A DNA stretch of 28,500 nucleotides from Cristatella mucedo (GCA_009760855.2 WPIO01000068.1:1537501-1566000), one strand, 5' to 3'. Shown: positions 1 to 8,230, numbered from the stretch's first letter. Program-made: numbers and translations. Notes: generated by a model from the sequence alone, not told the origin.

Positions 1-2
1 TC

Positions 3-98
3 AGCTAATATCTATTTAGTTATTCATTTATAATTATAGCTAATATTTACTTATTCATTTATAATTATAGCTAATATTTACTTATTCATTTATAATTT
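3..98. repeat. 31-bp AT-rich minisatellite, about 3 copies
   Basis: Three tandem copies of a unit beginning AGCTAATATTTACTTATTC start at 3, 38 and 69. The last two are almost identical at a 31-bp period; the first carries a 4-bp insertion and two changes. It ends where GC-richer DNA starts near 98. The array may continue to the left of the window. Confidence 0.85.
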
Positions 99-405
99 GG
101 GCCTGCAAGCGCTGCTCGACTTAACCTCAGCAGATTCCTTCTGTGCCCGCTTCTCCGATGTCGCTGCTCGGATTTTTCCCGTTTGCAAGTGGCCCATTGT
201 GGCCCAGCTCCAACAGGAAAGCGTTGCTTCTTGAAAACAAATGACGATTAAACCGAACTGCTGCTCATAGGACGCCCTAAGCTTGTGGCTGGATTAAAAG
301 CATTTGCTCTTCTAATAGGCGCGACCATCACCACATGCTCGAAATTTAGGTGTCGTTTTCGACAGCTGCCTCAATTTTAAAAGCTTTATTCAGAAGACTG
401 CTTCT

Positions 406-628
406 TCGTGTGCTTATGCGTGCTGACACTGTGCGTGCTGCCACTAATTACATTTGCATGCTGACCCTGTGCATGTCACCCCTAACCATGATATTCATGT
501 TGTTTATCAAGCATGATATTACTCACCATTCAATTGCATTTCCCTTTGCAGCAAATGTAAAGCGCCAAGAAAGAGATTGAGTTCTCTGAGGGCGCTTTAT
601 CAAGTGCATTATTATTATTTTTATTATT
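406..628 (+). mobile_element. LINE family B 3' tail nested inside LINE family A
   Basis: This 5'-truncated 3' end is nearly the same as the 3' end of the LINE at 25217-26385: the TGCTGACACTGTGC block, the CATGTCACCCCTAAC block, ATTCAATTGCATTTCCC, and a terminal hairpin followed by (ATT)n. Family A copy 3 at about 9990 reads straight across this point (GCTTCTACAGCTTGGC), which shows that the 406-628 segment was inserted later. A target duplication is not clear. Confidence 0.8.
559..598 (+). repeat. 3'-terminal hairpin of LINE family B
   Basis: Perfect 8-bp arms AAAGCGCC (559-566) and GGCGCTTT (591-598) enclose a smaller AGAA/TTCT stem. The same fold sits just before the (ATT)n tail in the other family B copies (for example near 26310-26350, 25135-25180, and on the minus strand near 20905-20945 and 27985-28035). 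It probably marks the RNA 3' end used by the LINE reverse transcriptase; this is an inference from position and conservation. Confidence 0.7.
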
Positions 629-1373
629 ACAGCTAGCCATCATGTCCGATCCCTATCCAAGATTAGGGACTATCTTCCACAGTGGCTTGCAAAAACTTAA
701 CTAGCACCTTAGTTTTGTCTCTGCTTGATTATTGTAATTCCCTTTTGGCTGGGCCACCAAAGAAAGCAACTAGGCCACTGTACCTGACTATGAATATGGC
801 TGCAAGGCTAGTCTTCAAGTCCCAGAGGTTTGAGCACGTGTCTCCTTTGCTAAAAGAGCTAGGATGGTTGCCGGTTGAACAACGGAAGCAGAGCTAAGTT
901 CTTACGCTGACCCACAAGGCCCGCCACGGCTTGGCTCCTTCGAACCCAGTTGAACTGCTGCACCAGTTTCAGCCTCTTTGCGCCCTCAGGTCCTGTGTGG
1001 ACAATAAATTAGCTGTTCCATTCCTCCACTTAAAGACCGTTGGCAACAGAAGCTTTAGCTCTGCAGGTCCTGGACTGTGGAACTCGCTTCCACAATTCTT
1101 ACGCAAGGACAGCTACTCTCCTGCTGCCGACTGTGGCTCATCCTTTTCAGCGGTCCTGAGCTGCTACTTCTATGCTACTCACTACCTCAACTGTTCTCCT
1201 GACTCTGCTATGCTTCCCACTTTCTCTTTGTTGCGTGAGACGATGTCTGTTGGCTACCGAATGCGTACCGAAAGCAGCTTAGGCTGTGAGTGCGCTATGC
1301 AAAACTCTCTTGCGTAACACCCACATGGTCTTTATGACTTTATGGAGTTACAGACGGAGATACATTACATTAC

Positions 1374-1736
1374 AGCACGGGTACGGAATGGTTGAGCTAG
1401 AATAGCTACCGGTGTGTGACCCATCCCCTCTGTGGTGCTGGCAAGTGCCACAGTCCGCCGACTTTAAGCGGCGTGCCTGCCTGCCTGCCGAGCTCAAATG
1501 CCTCCCCCCAGTTTTAAGCCTTTGCAGTGAGCCGAAAGCGGCAGAAAGTCAGCGATGCCTCCCTTGACTGCCAGATGTAGCTGTCGCCTGTGCTCAGGCG
1601 GTTGTGCTCTGATGGCAAACTTCCTTTCGTCGAGTAGCGTTGCATAACCTGCAGCATCGAATTAGAAATGACTGGGAAAAGCAAATCATTTGGAGGCTGT
1701 CGTAGACCTTTGCATCCATGCCAGGCATGCTGCTGG
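1374..1736. other. Unassigned sequence
   Basis: About 360 bases of moderately GC-rich DNA without a supported gene or repeat. It contains a short (CTGC)n run near 1471-1482. I found no reading frame here resembling the UNC79 segment expected upstream of 3711. Confidence 0.5.
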
Positions 1737-1772
1737 GATTGCCAACTCGTGACAGGTCACGAGTTGGCAATC
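1737..1772. repeat. Perfect 36-bp palindrome (17-bp arms, 2-bp spacer)
   Basis: The left arm 1737-1753 is GATTGCCAACTCGTGAC and the right arm 1756-1772 is its exact reverse complement, separated by AG. All 17 pairs match. It lies in non-coding DNA and matches no other feature in the window. It could form a cruciform or an RNA hairpin, bind a dimeric protein, or be a remnant of inverted-repeat ends. Confidence 0.95.
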
Positions 1773-1830
1773 AGGTGGATGAAGACCAAAAGAGTATTAT
1801 TGGCTGGCCACTTGGCAGCCTCGTGCTGGC

Positions 1831-2072
1831 TGTATGGTGGTGGTGGTGGTGCTGCCTGATGCGTGCCATGGCTATCACTTTATATCAGTTCATGTTTTTG
1901 TTTGCAGGTGTGGAATATGTACACAGCCATATATGGACACAGCCGCGCACACCCCTTACACACTCGTGCACACATACACCCACGCGTGTACACACTCGTG
2001 TGTGCAGTGCTTGCGCACATGCGTGCATGCAAAATCTGTGCGCAAACACAAACACACACATACACATACATG
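1831..2072. repeat. (TGG)n run followed by an imperfect CA-rich tract
   Basis: A short TGG trinucleotide run (about 1832-1850) is followed from about 1917 by an interrupted CA/CACG-rich stretch with scattered TGTG blocks. The overlapping short reading frames on both strands are low-complexity by-products and not genes. Confidence 0.8.
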
Positions 2073-2253
2073 CATAGGCTTGCCTAGCCATCACTAGCAC
2101 GGCAATTCAGTAGAGTTGGCTTGATTTTAGCGGGCGATTTCAGAAGTCAGATGTCAACGTTGATCTGTCACCCTATGAGCTTTTTGAGTAACCGTTTATG
2201 TTGCTTGGCAGCTTTTACCGGTGTCTCCTTTTCTCGAAGCTGTACTCTCTCAG

Positions 2254-2254
<1 letters not shown>

Positions 2255-2327
<73 letters not shown>

Positions 2328-2340
2328 CCCTCTCTCTCTC

Positions 2341-2428
<88 letters not shown>
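2255..2428. repeat. (CT)n microsatellite, about 170 bp
   Basis: Nearly pure CT dinucleotides with a few CC interruptions (near 2308, 2329, 2341 and 2360). It is followed by a pyrimidine-rich stretch and the acceptor-like sequence TTATTGCAG ending about 2452. The Ser/Leu and Arg/Glu frames here are artefacts of the repeat. Confidence 0.97.
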
Positions 2429-2430
<2 letters not shown>

Positions 2431-2904
2431 TGCCTTGCCTTCCATTATTGCAGACCCTCTCAGCTACCTTTCAGCTAACATTACCGACATTGGGCACTTT
2501 AAGGATGTTAACTTTATACTAAATGGAATTACACGATAGAGCCAGCAAAATGGTAGTCGGTAAAGCTAGTTATGTCAGAACGTAGACACTGTCGCACACC
2601 CCATTGGCTCAGTGGGCATCTGACCTGTAGCCACTGTAGGGAATCTGGGCACCCCTTTCCAGAAGCATCTTTTGCTAGGTGACTGCATCAGCTCTGAAGT
2701 CCAGTCTGCCTCCATTCAGGCATGTTTACTTAAGGGTTTCCTTAGTAAAATTTATTCATCTATTTGTACAGTCACCTATAGTTTTAATAACTTGAATTGC
2801 ATGCCATCCTGCCTGTAAAAATAGATGCGCACAGTTTGAGCAAATTGTGGCACCTAGGCTGGAATATCTGAAAATCCCGCATTCCACAGTGCAAATTCCA
2901 CATT
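2429..2904. other. Unassigned sequence with an acceptor-like site
   Basis: No supported gene. A good splice-acceptor look-alike ends at about 2452, and one frame stays open after it to about 2536 (PLSYLSANITDIGHF). That peptide does not resemble the UNC79 segment expected upstream, and no good donor follows. It is left unannotated as an exon. Confidence 0.4.
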
Positions 2905-3380
2905 CCACTTCAGCTTTCTGACCTGCACTGGTCCCGATTTAGCAGTGCATATGCTTCAAGGTCGTGTGACTTGCATTTAGGTCAAGTCATGTCACTTCCA
3001 GCTAACATCTCTTGGTGTACTTACCACGGGTCCCCCTGCTGGCAACTGCTCCTCAGGCACGCCTTGCTTGGTTAAGCAGCTGCCCAACCTCCAATCAATT
3101 TCGACATCACCTTGTGCCCCCTCCCCGATATGCCCACCCCGATATGACCCATTCCAATTGGCCGACATTTAAAGCAAAACTCAAGACCCACCTGTTACCA
3201 CATAAACTTCGTCTGCATCAATTGTCATATTTTCAAATGCTTCCTCTTGTTACAATTGCACTCGTTTATATCCCTAATCGGTTAATAATTTCTTTTCAAC
3301 CTATATGACATGCAAAGAAAGAGATTTCTTTTGGCACATTATAGTCCTTCATAATAATAATAATTATTATAATTATTATT
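2905..3380 (+). mobile_element. Degraded LINE 3' fragment
   Basis: The frame near 3130-3210 gives DMTHSNWPTFKAKLKTHLL, matching the end block seen in the LINE at 25217-26385 (SPDLTTFKRNLKTHLF). Downstream, GCAAAGAAAGAGATTTCTTTTGG and an ATT/AAT-rich tail (about 3351-3380) resemble a decayed family B 3' end. Upstream, TTCTGACCTGCACTGG near 2917 recalls the RT block LHWLP. The 5' limit is approximate. Confidence 0.6.
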
Positions 3381-3710
3381 AAGAACTTCAAGTGACTCTG
3401 AAGCTATAGCATTTGCATCTTTTCATAACAGATTTCTTCAAGACTTACTATAGTTGAAATCACTAGAATGTCGATTGTGCAGTGTTGCCTGCGACTCACT
3501 CCTCGCTGCTTCCTTCTCAGGCTGCCGCTGGTGTGTCATAATCTTGTCACGGCGCTAGTGTCCCTGACCCTATGCCTCTGGTCACTGAGCAGTCTACCGT
3601 TGGAGGGTTGGCTACTGTCTGATTGTCTTGGATCTGGCCAGGCTGGTGGTACATGCATGCTCGCATGCGTTTGTGCATGCATTCATTGCCAGCCGCAGTT
3701 TGTCCCTCAG
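3381..3710 (+). other. Probable unc79 intron sequence upstream of the split exon
   Basis: No repeat recognised. It contains several pyrimidine-rich acceptor-like sites, including TCCTTCTCAG ending about 3520 and GTTTGTCCCTCAG ending at 3710. The latter is the preferred acceptor for the exon that follows. A frame open from 3468 contains the first of these sites but shows no convincing similarity to UNC79. Confidence 0.4.
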
Positions 3711-3727
3711 GGCAGCATCCTGTATGC
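3711..3727 (+). CDS. unc79: unc79 exon, 5' piece, cut off by a transposon insertion
   Basis: Seventeen bases after the acceptor TTTGTCCCTCAG encode (x)AASCM up to the insertion point. The reading frame resumes after the transposon at 6442 (LVALLGERLG...). Removing 3728-6441 gives a 127-bp exon in one open frame that starts with the last base of a codon and ends in phase 0. The alternative acceptor GCCGCAG at 3698 gives the same frame with 12 more bases. The exact start is uncertain; the frame match across the transposon is the main support. Confidence 0.6.
3720..3727. repeat. Left 8-bp target site duplication of the hAT element
   Basis: CTGTATGC immediately precedes the element's CAGGGGTGTCCAAC end and is repeated exactly at 6434-6441 after the right end. 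An 8-bp duplication is the hallmark of hAT transposition. Confidence 0.95.
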
Positions 3728-3741
3728 CAGGGGTGTCCAAC
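3728..3741 (+). repeat. hAT left terminal inverted repeat
   Basis: CAGGGGTGTCCAAC, the exact reverse complement of 6420-6433. After these 14 bases the two ends share only weak similarity, chiefly a GGGCCACA motif. Confidence 0.95.
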
Positions 3742-4130
3742 CTTTTTGCGTTGGGGGGGCACATTTCAAAAATTTAAAAGGTCGGGGGGGGGGGGCCACA
3801 TGTAAATTGGCGTAGTTGACCGCATCAGAAAATAAGATCGTAATTTAGTATGACTATTACTATTATACTTAATAAATAAACCGTAATACAATAGTATTGT
3901 TTATCATAATTATAATTAAAAATAATAAAGAATAAAAATTTAATCATATATCCTGAAAAATAATTCGATAGATATAATGGCCAATCTTTTACTTTTGGAT
4001 TTTTATTTTAATAACATGAAGACAGAAACTTGTAAAACTTACAAAATTACATGACAAGGACTCACATAATATTAATGTCTTCGGATTAATTAAATGCCAC
4101 AGGTATTCAATGTCTTCTGCTCTGCAGGCA

Positions 4131-5928
4131 TCAATGAGATATTTGGCATTGTTTCTGTTTGCATAAAAAGTCGACATCTGCTGCAACAGTGGATGTAGCA
4201 ATTCTAAGGATTCCTGATAAATGTTCATCTGTGAGAACGGATTGAGTCTTTGTTTTCACATTTTTCAGTCTGGAAAAAAGCTGTTCACTGCAATATGTGC
4301 TGCCAAAAAGTGCAATATACCTGCAAGCATGTTTGGCTAGGTTAGGAAAAGACTTTGATGAAACATACTGCTTGTAAAAGGTAACAAGGTCATGCTGATC
4401 ATAAGCAGTTTTTAAACTGCTCTCATTATGAATGTCGATTAGTTCGAGTTGAAATTCATCAGGTGCATCAGAGGGATCGATATTAAATGGATTACTAATC
4501 ATGTTCATGTCATCTGCATGTTGTTGGAAATCCTGAAACCTCTCTTCGAATTCATCAACAAGTTTGCTAACAAGAGTGGAGTACTTCATATGAGCCAGCA
4601 TTTCAGGCGATCTTGTTGCTAGTGTTGTGAAATGTAACAGTTTCTTCTGATCTAAGTGTTTCCGGAAAAGTTTCAGCTTTTGCACAAACGCGATAACAAA
4701 CTCATACATTTTATGGGCCAGTTGATCCTTACCCTGGAGTTTGACATTAAGATCTGCAAGATGTTTGGTCATGTCCACCAAAAAACCCAAGTCATTCAAC
4801 CACTGCTGGTCATCGAGGAAGCCAACATCTTTTCCCTTTTCTGCCATAAATGTTTTTATTTCGTCCCGAAGTGACCACAACCTGGCAAACGTGTTTGCCC
4901 TACTTAGCCAACGGACTTGGCAGAAATAAATAACATCACAATGATCTGATCCCAACTCTTCAAGGAAAGCCTGAAATTGTCTGTGGTTTAGCGCACGAGA
5001 CCTTATCACATTGATTGTTGAAACTACATTGTCCATTACATGTTGCATGCTCAAGACCTTTGCACGTAGCTGTTCTTGGTGGATGATGCAGTGATGATTG
5101 ACAATTTTGTGAGGTACTAATTTTACCATTAAAGATACAAATCGATTGTGTCTACCTGTCATTGAAGGGGCTCCGTCTGTGGTTAAACCAATCAATTTAG
5201 TTTCAGAAAGTTCAAATTTTGTGAGGACCCTTTTGACCCGATCCAAAAAATCCCTCCCCGTTGTAGTGCCTTTCATTGAACATATATCCAACAGTTCTTC
5301 GATAATGACAAACTTTCCTGTTACTCCGCGTACAAACACCGACAGTTGAGCCGTATCGCTATTGTCCGTGCTTTCGTCGAGCGCAAGAGAATACAATTTG
5401 CATTCAGCAAGTCTTTTAGTGAGACTCTCTTCTATGTTGGATGCGAGCTCGTCAACTCTTCTCGCAACCGTTTGATGAGAAAGACTGACTTTCTCTACTT
5501 CTGACTGCTTTTCTGGACAGACCACACCAGTAAACAGCCTGGGGCATTCCTTAACAAATTCACCATCGGAAAATGCTTTCCCTCGCTTAGCTATAGCTTC
5601 AGCTATTAAAAAACTTACTTTGGTTGAAGCCTCTGACTTGTTGCTGACTGCTGTAAACAATGACTGCTGACTGATGACACTCTGTTTCAACGAGTTCAAG
5701 CGATCAATTCGAAGTTGACCAGTCAGGCTGTTGTACCTGTCGCCATGCTTTGTTGAAAAATGTTGCTTAACATGTACTCCTTTGCAACGGTAATTGTTTC
5801 TTGGCATATTTGGCACATTATCCTACCGAAGCGTTCCATTACAAAATAGTCTACAGTCCCAGATGCTTTGAAAAGTCTTCCTTCTGCGTCAATTTTTTGT
5901 TTTTGCTAGTATTCACATTTGCCGCCAT
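4131..5928 (-). pseudogene. hAT-Charlie-like transposase, N-terminal zinc finger broken by frameshifts
   Basis: Cut-and-paste transposase acting on the surrounding terminal repeats. A single frame runs from a Met at 5807 to the stop at 4131 (about 558 residues). Counting residues from 5816, catalytic Asp147 (LALDESTDNSD), Asp214 (LTTDGAPSMTG) and Glu511 (CSEQLFSRLK) are all present, as are CIIHQEQL near 243, RWLSR near 302 and the C-terminal dimerisation block FPNLAKHACRYIALFGSTYC. The C-x2-C half of the expected BED-type zinc finger (MCQICQ) lies upstream in a second frame and the H-x4-H half (HFSTKH) in the main frame, implying a 1-base loss near 5771-5776. A plausible start, MAANVNTSKNKK at 5928, is in a third frame, implying another shift near 5855-5885. 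A 5' intron could explain the last one. The nearest known relatives are GTF2IRD2/ZBED5-type hAT proteins. Confidence 0.85.
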
Positions 5929-6419
5929 TTTTCTCTGTAAAATTAATAACAGATCAGTTACGAATTGATTAATTTATATTTTATCACAGCAATATCTTAG
6001 TATTAGTAAGTAAGTTAAGCAATATGCGTTTTTTGAAAAACCTACCTAACTGATTCCTGTTCGTGCTGCAGTAGCTGAGAAACGGCTCTTTTTTTCTATC
6101 CACAGTGTGAAACAGTTATTTCGGCTTGCGGAAGCGTTATAAATGTTATCGTAATGGCGCCACTGTAGAACAAACATATTACCCCTTCACGCCAAAATGT
6201 TCACATGAAGGCTAGCAAAATAAATCGATTATTTTACCTTCATGCGAAAATAGCCATTCGGACACCTTCACGCGCTCGTGAACTACATCACAGCGCCTTA
6301 TATCGCCGTTTGTAATGATTAAAAGTTAACGAAAAACATGGAGTGACAAATATTTTTGGGATAACGTACGGGCCGCATAGAAGACCTCGGCGGGCCGGGT
6401 TGTGGCCCACGGGCCACGT

Positions 6420-6433
6420 GTTGGACACCCCTG
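6420..6433 (-). repeat. hAT right terminal inverted repeat
   Basis: GTTGGACACCCCTG, an exact inverted copy of the left terminus. It is followed directly by the target duplication and then by unc79 coding sequence. Confidence 0.95.
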
Positions 6434-6441
6434 CTGTATGC
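6434..6441. repeat. Right 8-bp target site duplication of the hAT element
   Basis: CTGTATGC, identical to 3720-3727. It overlaps the reading frame of the interrupted exon: TGT ATG C in both copies. Confidence 0.95.
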
Positions 6442-6551
6442 TGGTGGCACTGCTTGGCGAACGCCTCGGGCTGCTTGCGCCCATCGTGCTCGCCACCATC
6501 GGCCGAGAGATGGTGGCGAGCCTCGCCTTGTGTCGATTCGACCTGACATAT
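6442..6551 (+). CDS. unc79: unc79 exon, 3' piece after the transposon
   Basis: Continues the frame of 3711-3727: LVALLGERLGLLAPIVLATI, then REMVASLALCRFDLTY, an amphipathic helical stretch. As far as I recall vertebrate UNC79, this falls at the position of the block beginning YTMISTLATF, with nearly equal spacing to the next conserved block. The chosen donor is TAT|GTCAGA at 6551, a weak site, with a stop codon just beyond. A donor at T|GTCGAT near 6532 is possible if the next exon starts at 6667. The codon composition matches the other exons. Homology is modest in sequence but supported by position, frame and length. Confidence 0.65.
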
Positions 6552-6674
6552 GTCAGATGACCGCCGTGGACGTCTGCAGCAAAGTCCCTCGAGGCTCGCA
6601 CGCGCGAGGATGGAGCGGCCTGGTGCACGTGCTCGCCAGCTCGCGGCCTGTGCTCGCTCGTTGCAGGCATCCAG

Positions 6675-6803
6675 GCTTCGGACTGCTACATTGCCGAGTC
6701 GGTGACGTCAATCCTGACCATGGTGCTGCAGTACTGCCGGGATGCCGCTCACCATACTCAAGTGATCGAATGTCTGATATCGAGGAAACCGCAGCTGCAC
6801 AAG
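6675..6803 (+). CDS. unc79: unc79 exon with a GC donor
   Basis: UNC79 helical-repeat region. The frame reads ASDCYIAESVTSILTMVLQY and continues through HTQVIECLISRKPQLHK. In vertebrate UNC79 the corresponding segment contains MLMIAMQYTSNP...QLLECL, directly before the DLLYVIAYGP block found here in the next exon. The start uses CATCCAG at 6674 (phase 0); TTGCAG at 6666 would need another upstream phase. The end must be AAG|GCACGT, a GC rather than GT donor, because the nearby GT at 6808 would put the next exon out of frame. Confidence 0.85.
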
Positions 6804-7018
6804 GCACGTCCTGCCGCTGCCACTGCGGCTGCCACTGCCGCTGTGTGCTTGTGTCAGCACGTCAGGGGGTCCAGCTTTTGCTGGGGAGGGGGAGAGGAGG
6901 GCGATGGCAGCACGATCTTAGCCGTCTTAGCCGGCTCCCACCCACTGAGAAAGAAATAAAGGCCTCGCCTGCCCGGTCTCGCAGCCCGGGTCCGAACGAT
7001 CGTCTCATGCACGTGCAG

Positions 7019-7213
7019 GATCTGCTCACCGTGATCGCCTATGGGCCGCATGACGTCAAGGTTCCGGCTGCGGTCTTGCTTCTCACCTACTGGCCGAGGC
7101 TGGTGCCGTCAGGAGTCGATGTACGCACGTCGCTGTACGAGCGCCAGCCTTGGATCGCGCCGACCTGCCAGAGAGAGAATTGCATCAATCTCAAAAAAGC
7201 CCATGCAGTCAAG
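7019..7213 (+). CDS. unc79: unc79 exon (DLLTVIAYGP block and first Cys pair)
   Basis: Sixty-five codons, phase 0 at both ends, bounded by GTGCAG and AAG|GTACGG. It starts DLLTVIAYGPHDVKVPAAVL, then YWPRL, and ends with a C-x4-C pair (CQRENC) and AVK. Vertebrate UNC79 has DLLYVIAYGPSQVK, a YWP motif, then CQHIEC and AVK in the same order, so the orthology call is strong. UNC79 pairs with UNC80 and binds the cytoplasmic face of the NALCN sodium-leak channel in neurons. The long open frame at 6530-7348 is a shadow of this exon. Confidence 0.95.
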
Positions 7214-7443
7214 GTACGGTCTGACTGCAGTGTGGTGTCTTCATCGCTGTTGCATGGAGTTTGCGTGGTCGCTCGTTGGCATTGCAATGCTGCACGTGTT
7301 TGCGTTAGTGCATGTGTGGCCACCTGTAGCACTATAAAACCATTATGACTAGGTGGTTGTTAGGCTGTTGTTGCGAGAGTTTTCTACCTTGCACTGAAAG
7401 CTTTAGTGGCTTTCGGTGTTCAATCGTTGGCCAGCAGCAAACC
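7214..7443. other. Intron start, unassigned
   Basis: Beginning of a 1531-bp unc79 intron. No gene seen. The part around 7385-7443 resembles 13640-13700 loosely (TTTGCACTG...CTTTCGG) and may be an older part of a LINE family A copy. Confidence 0.5.
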
Positions 7444-7817
7444 TGGCTCCGCTTAAAGACCGTTGGCAATGGAAGCTTTTGCTCTGCAGGTCCAAGACTG
7501 TGGAACTCGCTTCCACAATTCTTACGCAACGACAACTAATCTCCTGCTGCCGACTATGGCACATCTTTTCAGCGGTCCTGAGCTGCTACTTCTATGCTAC
7601 TCACTACCTCAACTGCTCTCCTGACTCTGCTATGCTTTCCACTTTCTCTCTGTTTTTCTCTTTGTCTTTCTCTTTGCTCTTTGTTGTGTGAGACAAAGTC
7701 TGTTGGCTACCGAATGCTACCGAAAGCCTGTGAATGCGCTATACAAAACTGTCCTGCATAACACCCACTTAGTCTTTATGGCTTTGTGGAGTTACAGAAG
7801 GAGATACATAACATTAA
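7444..7817 (+). mobile_element. LINE family A 3' fragment, copy 2
   Basis: Closely matches 1033-1373 and 10378-10718: CTTAAAGACCGTTGGCAA, the GACTGTGGAACTCGCTTCC block (LWNSLPQ), AGCTGCTACTTCTATGCTAC, GTCTGTTGGCTACCGAATG, and the terminal GGAGATACATAACATTA. It has an extra TTTCTC/TTTGTC-rich stretch near 7650-7685. It is 5'-truncated and has no intact ORF. Confidence 0.85.
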
Positions 7818-8046
7818 ATTTCATGGCTTGCTTCTCATGAGATTGAAAGCGTAGCTGAATTAGCAACGGGTCAATGGGCCACATAGCCAAGATTTGGCCA
7901 CATAAAGAAGCCTGACGTAAAGTATCTGAATCGCTGGCTGGAAAGAGGAATGTCCGGATCATAAGAGCTGCAGAAATGAATTGCTACAGTCTAGGAGTAG
8001 CTGACCGAAAAGTATCTTTGGCCAGAAGGAGAAGGTCACTCTTCAC

Positions 8047-8222
8047 CTAAAAAATACTAGCTGATTTAACAGCCTCATTCGTATGGCAGCAGAAGAGCCT
8101 TTAATAGCTATCACCATGCTTGCAGTGGGCAATAAAGGATTGCCCACCGCATGATTCGAACCGGCGACCTCGGTCGTGAAGAGCGAGCACCTGTTGACCT
8201 GGCATTAGTGCGCAGTGACAGT
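8047..8222 (-). mobile_element. SINE-1 copy (tRNA-derived), minus strand
   Basis: Read on the minus strand it has a tRNA-like head with a degenerate B-box (GGTTCGAATCATG, near 8153-8165), then GGGCAATCCTTTATTGCC, GCAAGC, AAAGGCTCTTCTGC and GCTGTTAAATCAGCTAGTAT. The same order of blocks occurs at 12961-13142, 16560-16712 and 20328-20507. It lies in an unc79 intron. Confidence 0.8.
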
Positions 8223-8230
8223 CGGTGTCT

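Larger units (their letters stand above)
200..1373 (+). mobile_element. LINE family A (L2/CR1-like) fragment, copy 1, interrupted by a second LINE
   Basis: Broken reverse-transcriptase coding sequence of a non-LTR retrotransposon. Around 231-330 one frame gives the RT-typical LKTNDD..TELLLIG segment with a stop. After the interruption at 406-628, the frame at 682-897 gives LDYCNSLLAGPP and then AARLVF..HVSPLLKELGWLPV, the usual C-terminal RT block of L2/CR1-type elements. The frame from 931 gives the downstream GLWNSLPQFLRKDS block. The 3' end is a conserved non-coding tail from about 1220, closing with GGAGTTACAGACGGAGATAC and a short (ATTAC)n run. Related copies lie at 7444-7817, 9880-10718, 16916-17130 (minus) and 23295-23775 (minus). 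It has many stops and frameshifts, so it is dead. The clade assignment is from memory. Confidence 0.8.
3728..6433 (-). mobile_element. hAT-Charlie-like DNA transposon inserted in an unc79 exon
   Basis: A 2706-bp element with 14-bp perfect terminal inverted repeats (CAGGGGTGTCCAAC at 3728-3741 and its complement at 6420-6433) and a perfect 8-bp target duplication CTGTATGC. Subterminal sequence is G-rich, with G7 at 3753-3759 and G12 at 3784-3795, and a GGGCCACA motif occurs near both ends. It carries one transposase gene on the minus strand, antisense to unc79. About 300 AT-rich bases follow the gene's end and about 500 bases precede its start. The perfect duplication and long surviving ORF point to a young insertion. 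Family-level assignment (hAT, Charlie/ZBED5/GTF2IRD2-like) is from the transposase and termini, from memory. Confidence 0.95.

Noticed and set aside
2121-2522. Ser/Leu and Arg/Glu repeat ORFs over CT microsatellites (also at 15101-15583 and 17118-17511)
   Set aside because: Pure products of dinucleotide repeats; no start context, no complexity and no flanking exons.
2453-2536. Candidate upstream unc79 exon after the CT tract (good acceptor TTATTGCAG)
   Set aside because: The open frame PLSYLSANITDIGHF does not resemble the expected UNC79 segment and no fitting donor follows.
3521-3640. Candidate exon after TCCTTCTCAG with the frame LPLVCHNLVTALVSLT
   Set aside because: Only a chance-level LVT similarity to UNC79; no suitable donor and poor fit further along.
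6530-7348. 272-codon continuous ORF, the longest non-transposon plus-strand frame
   Set aside because: It reads the wrong frame of two unc79 exons and the intron between them, which have conserved frames of their own.
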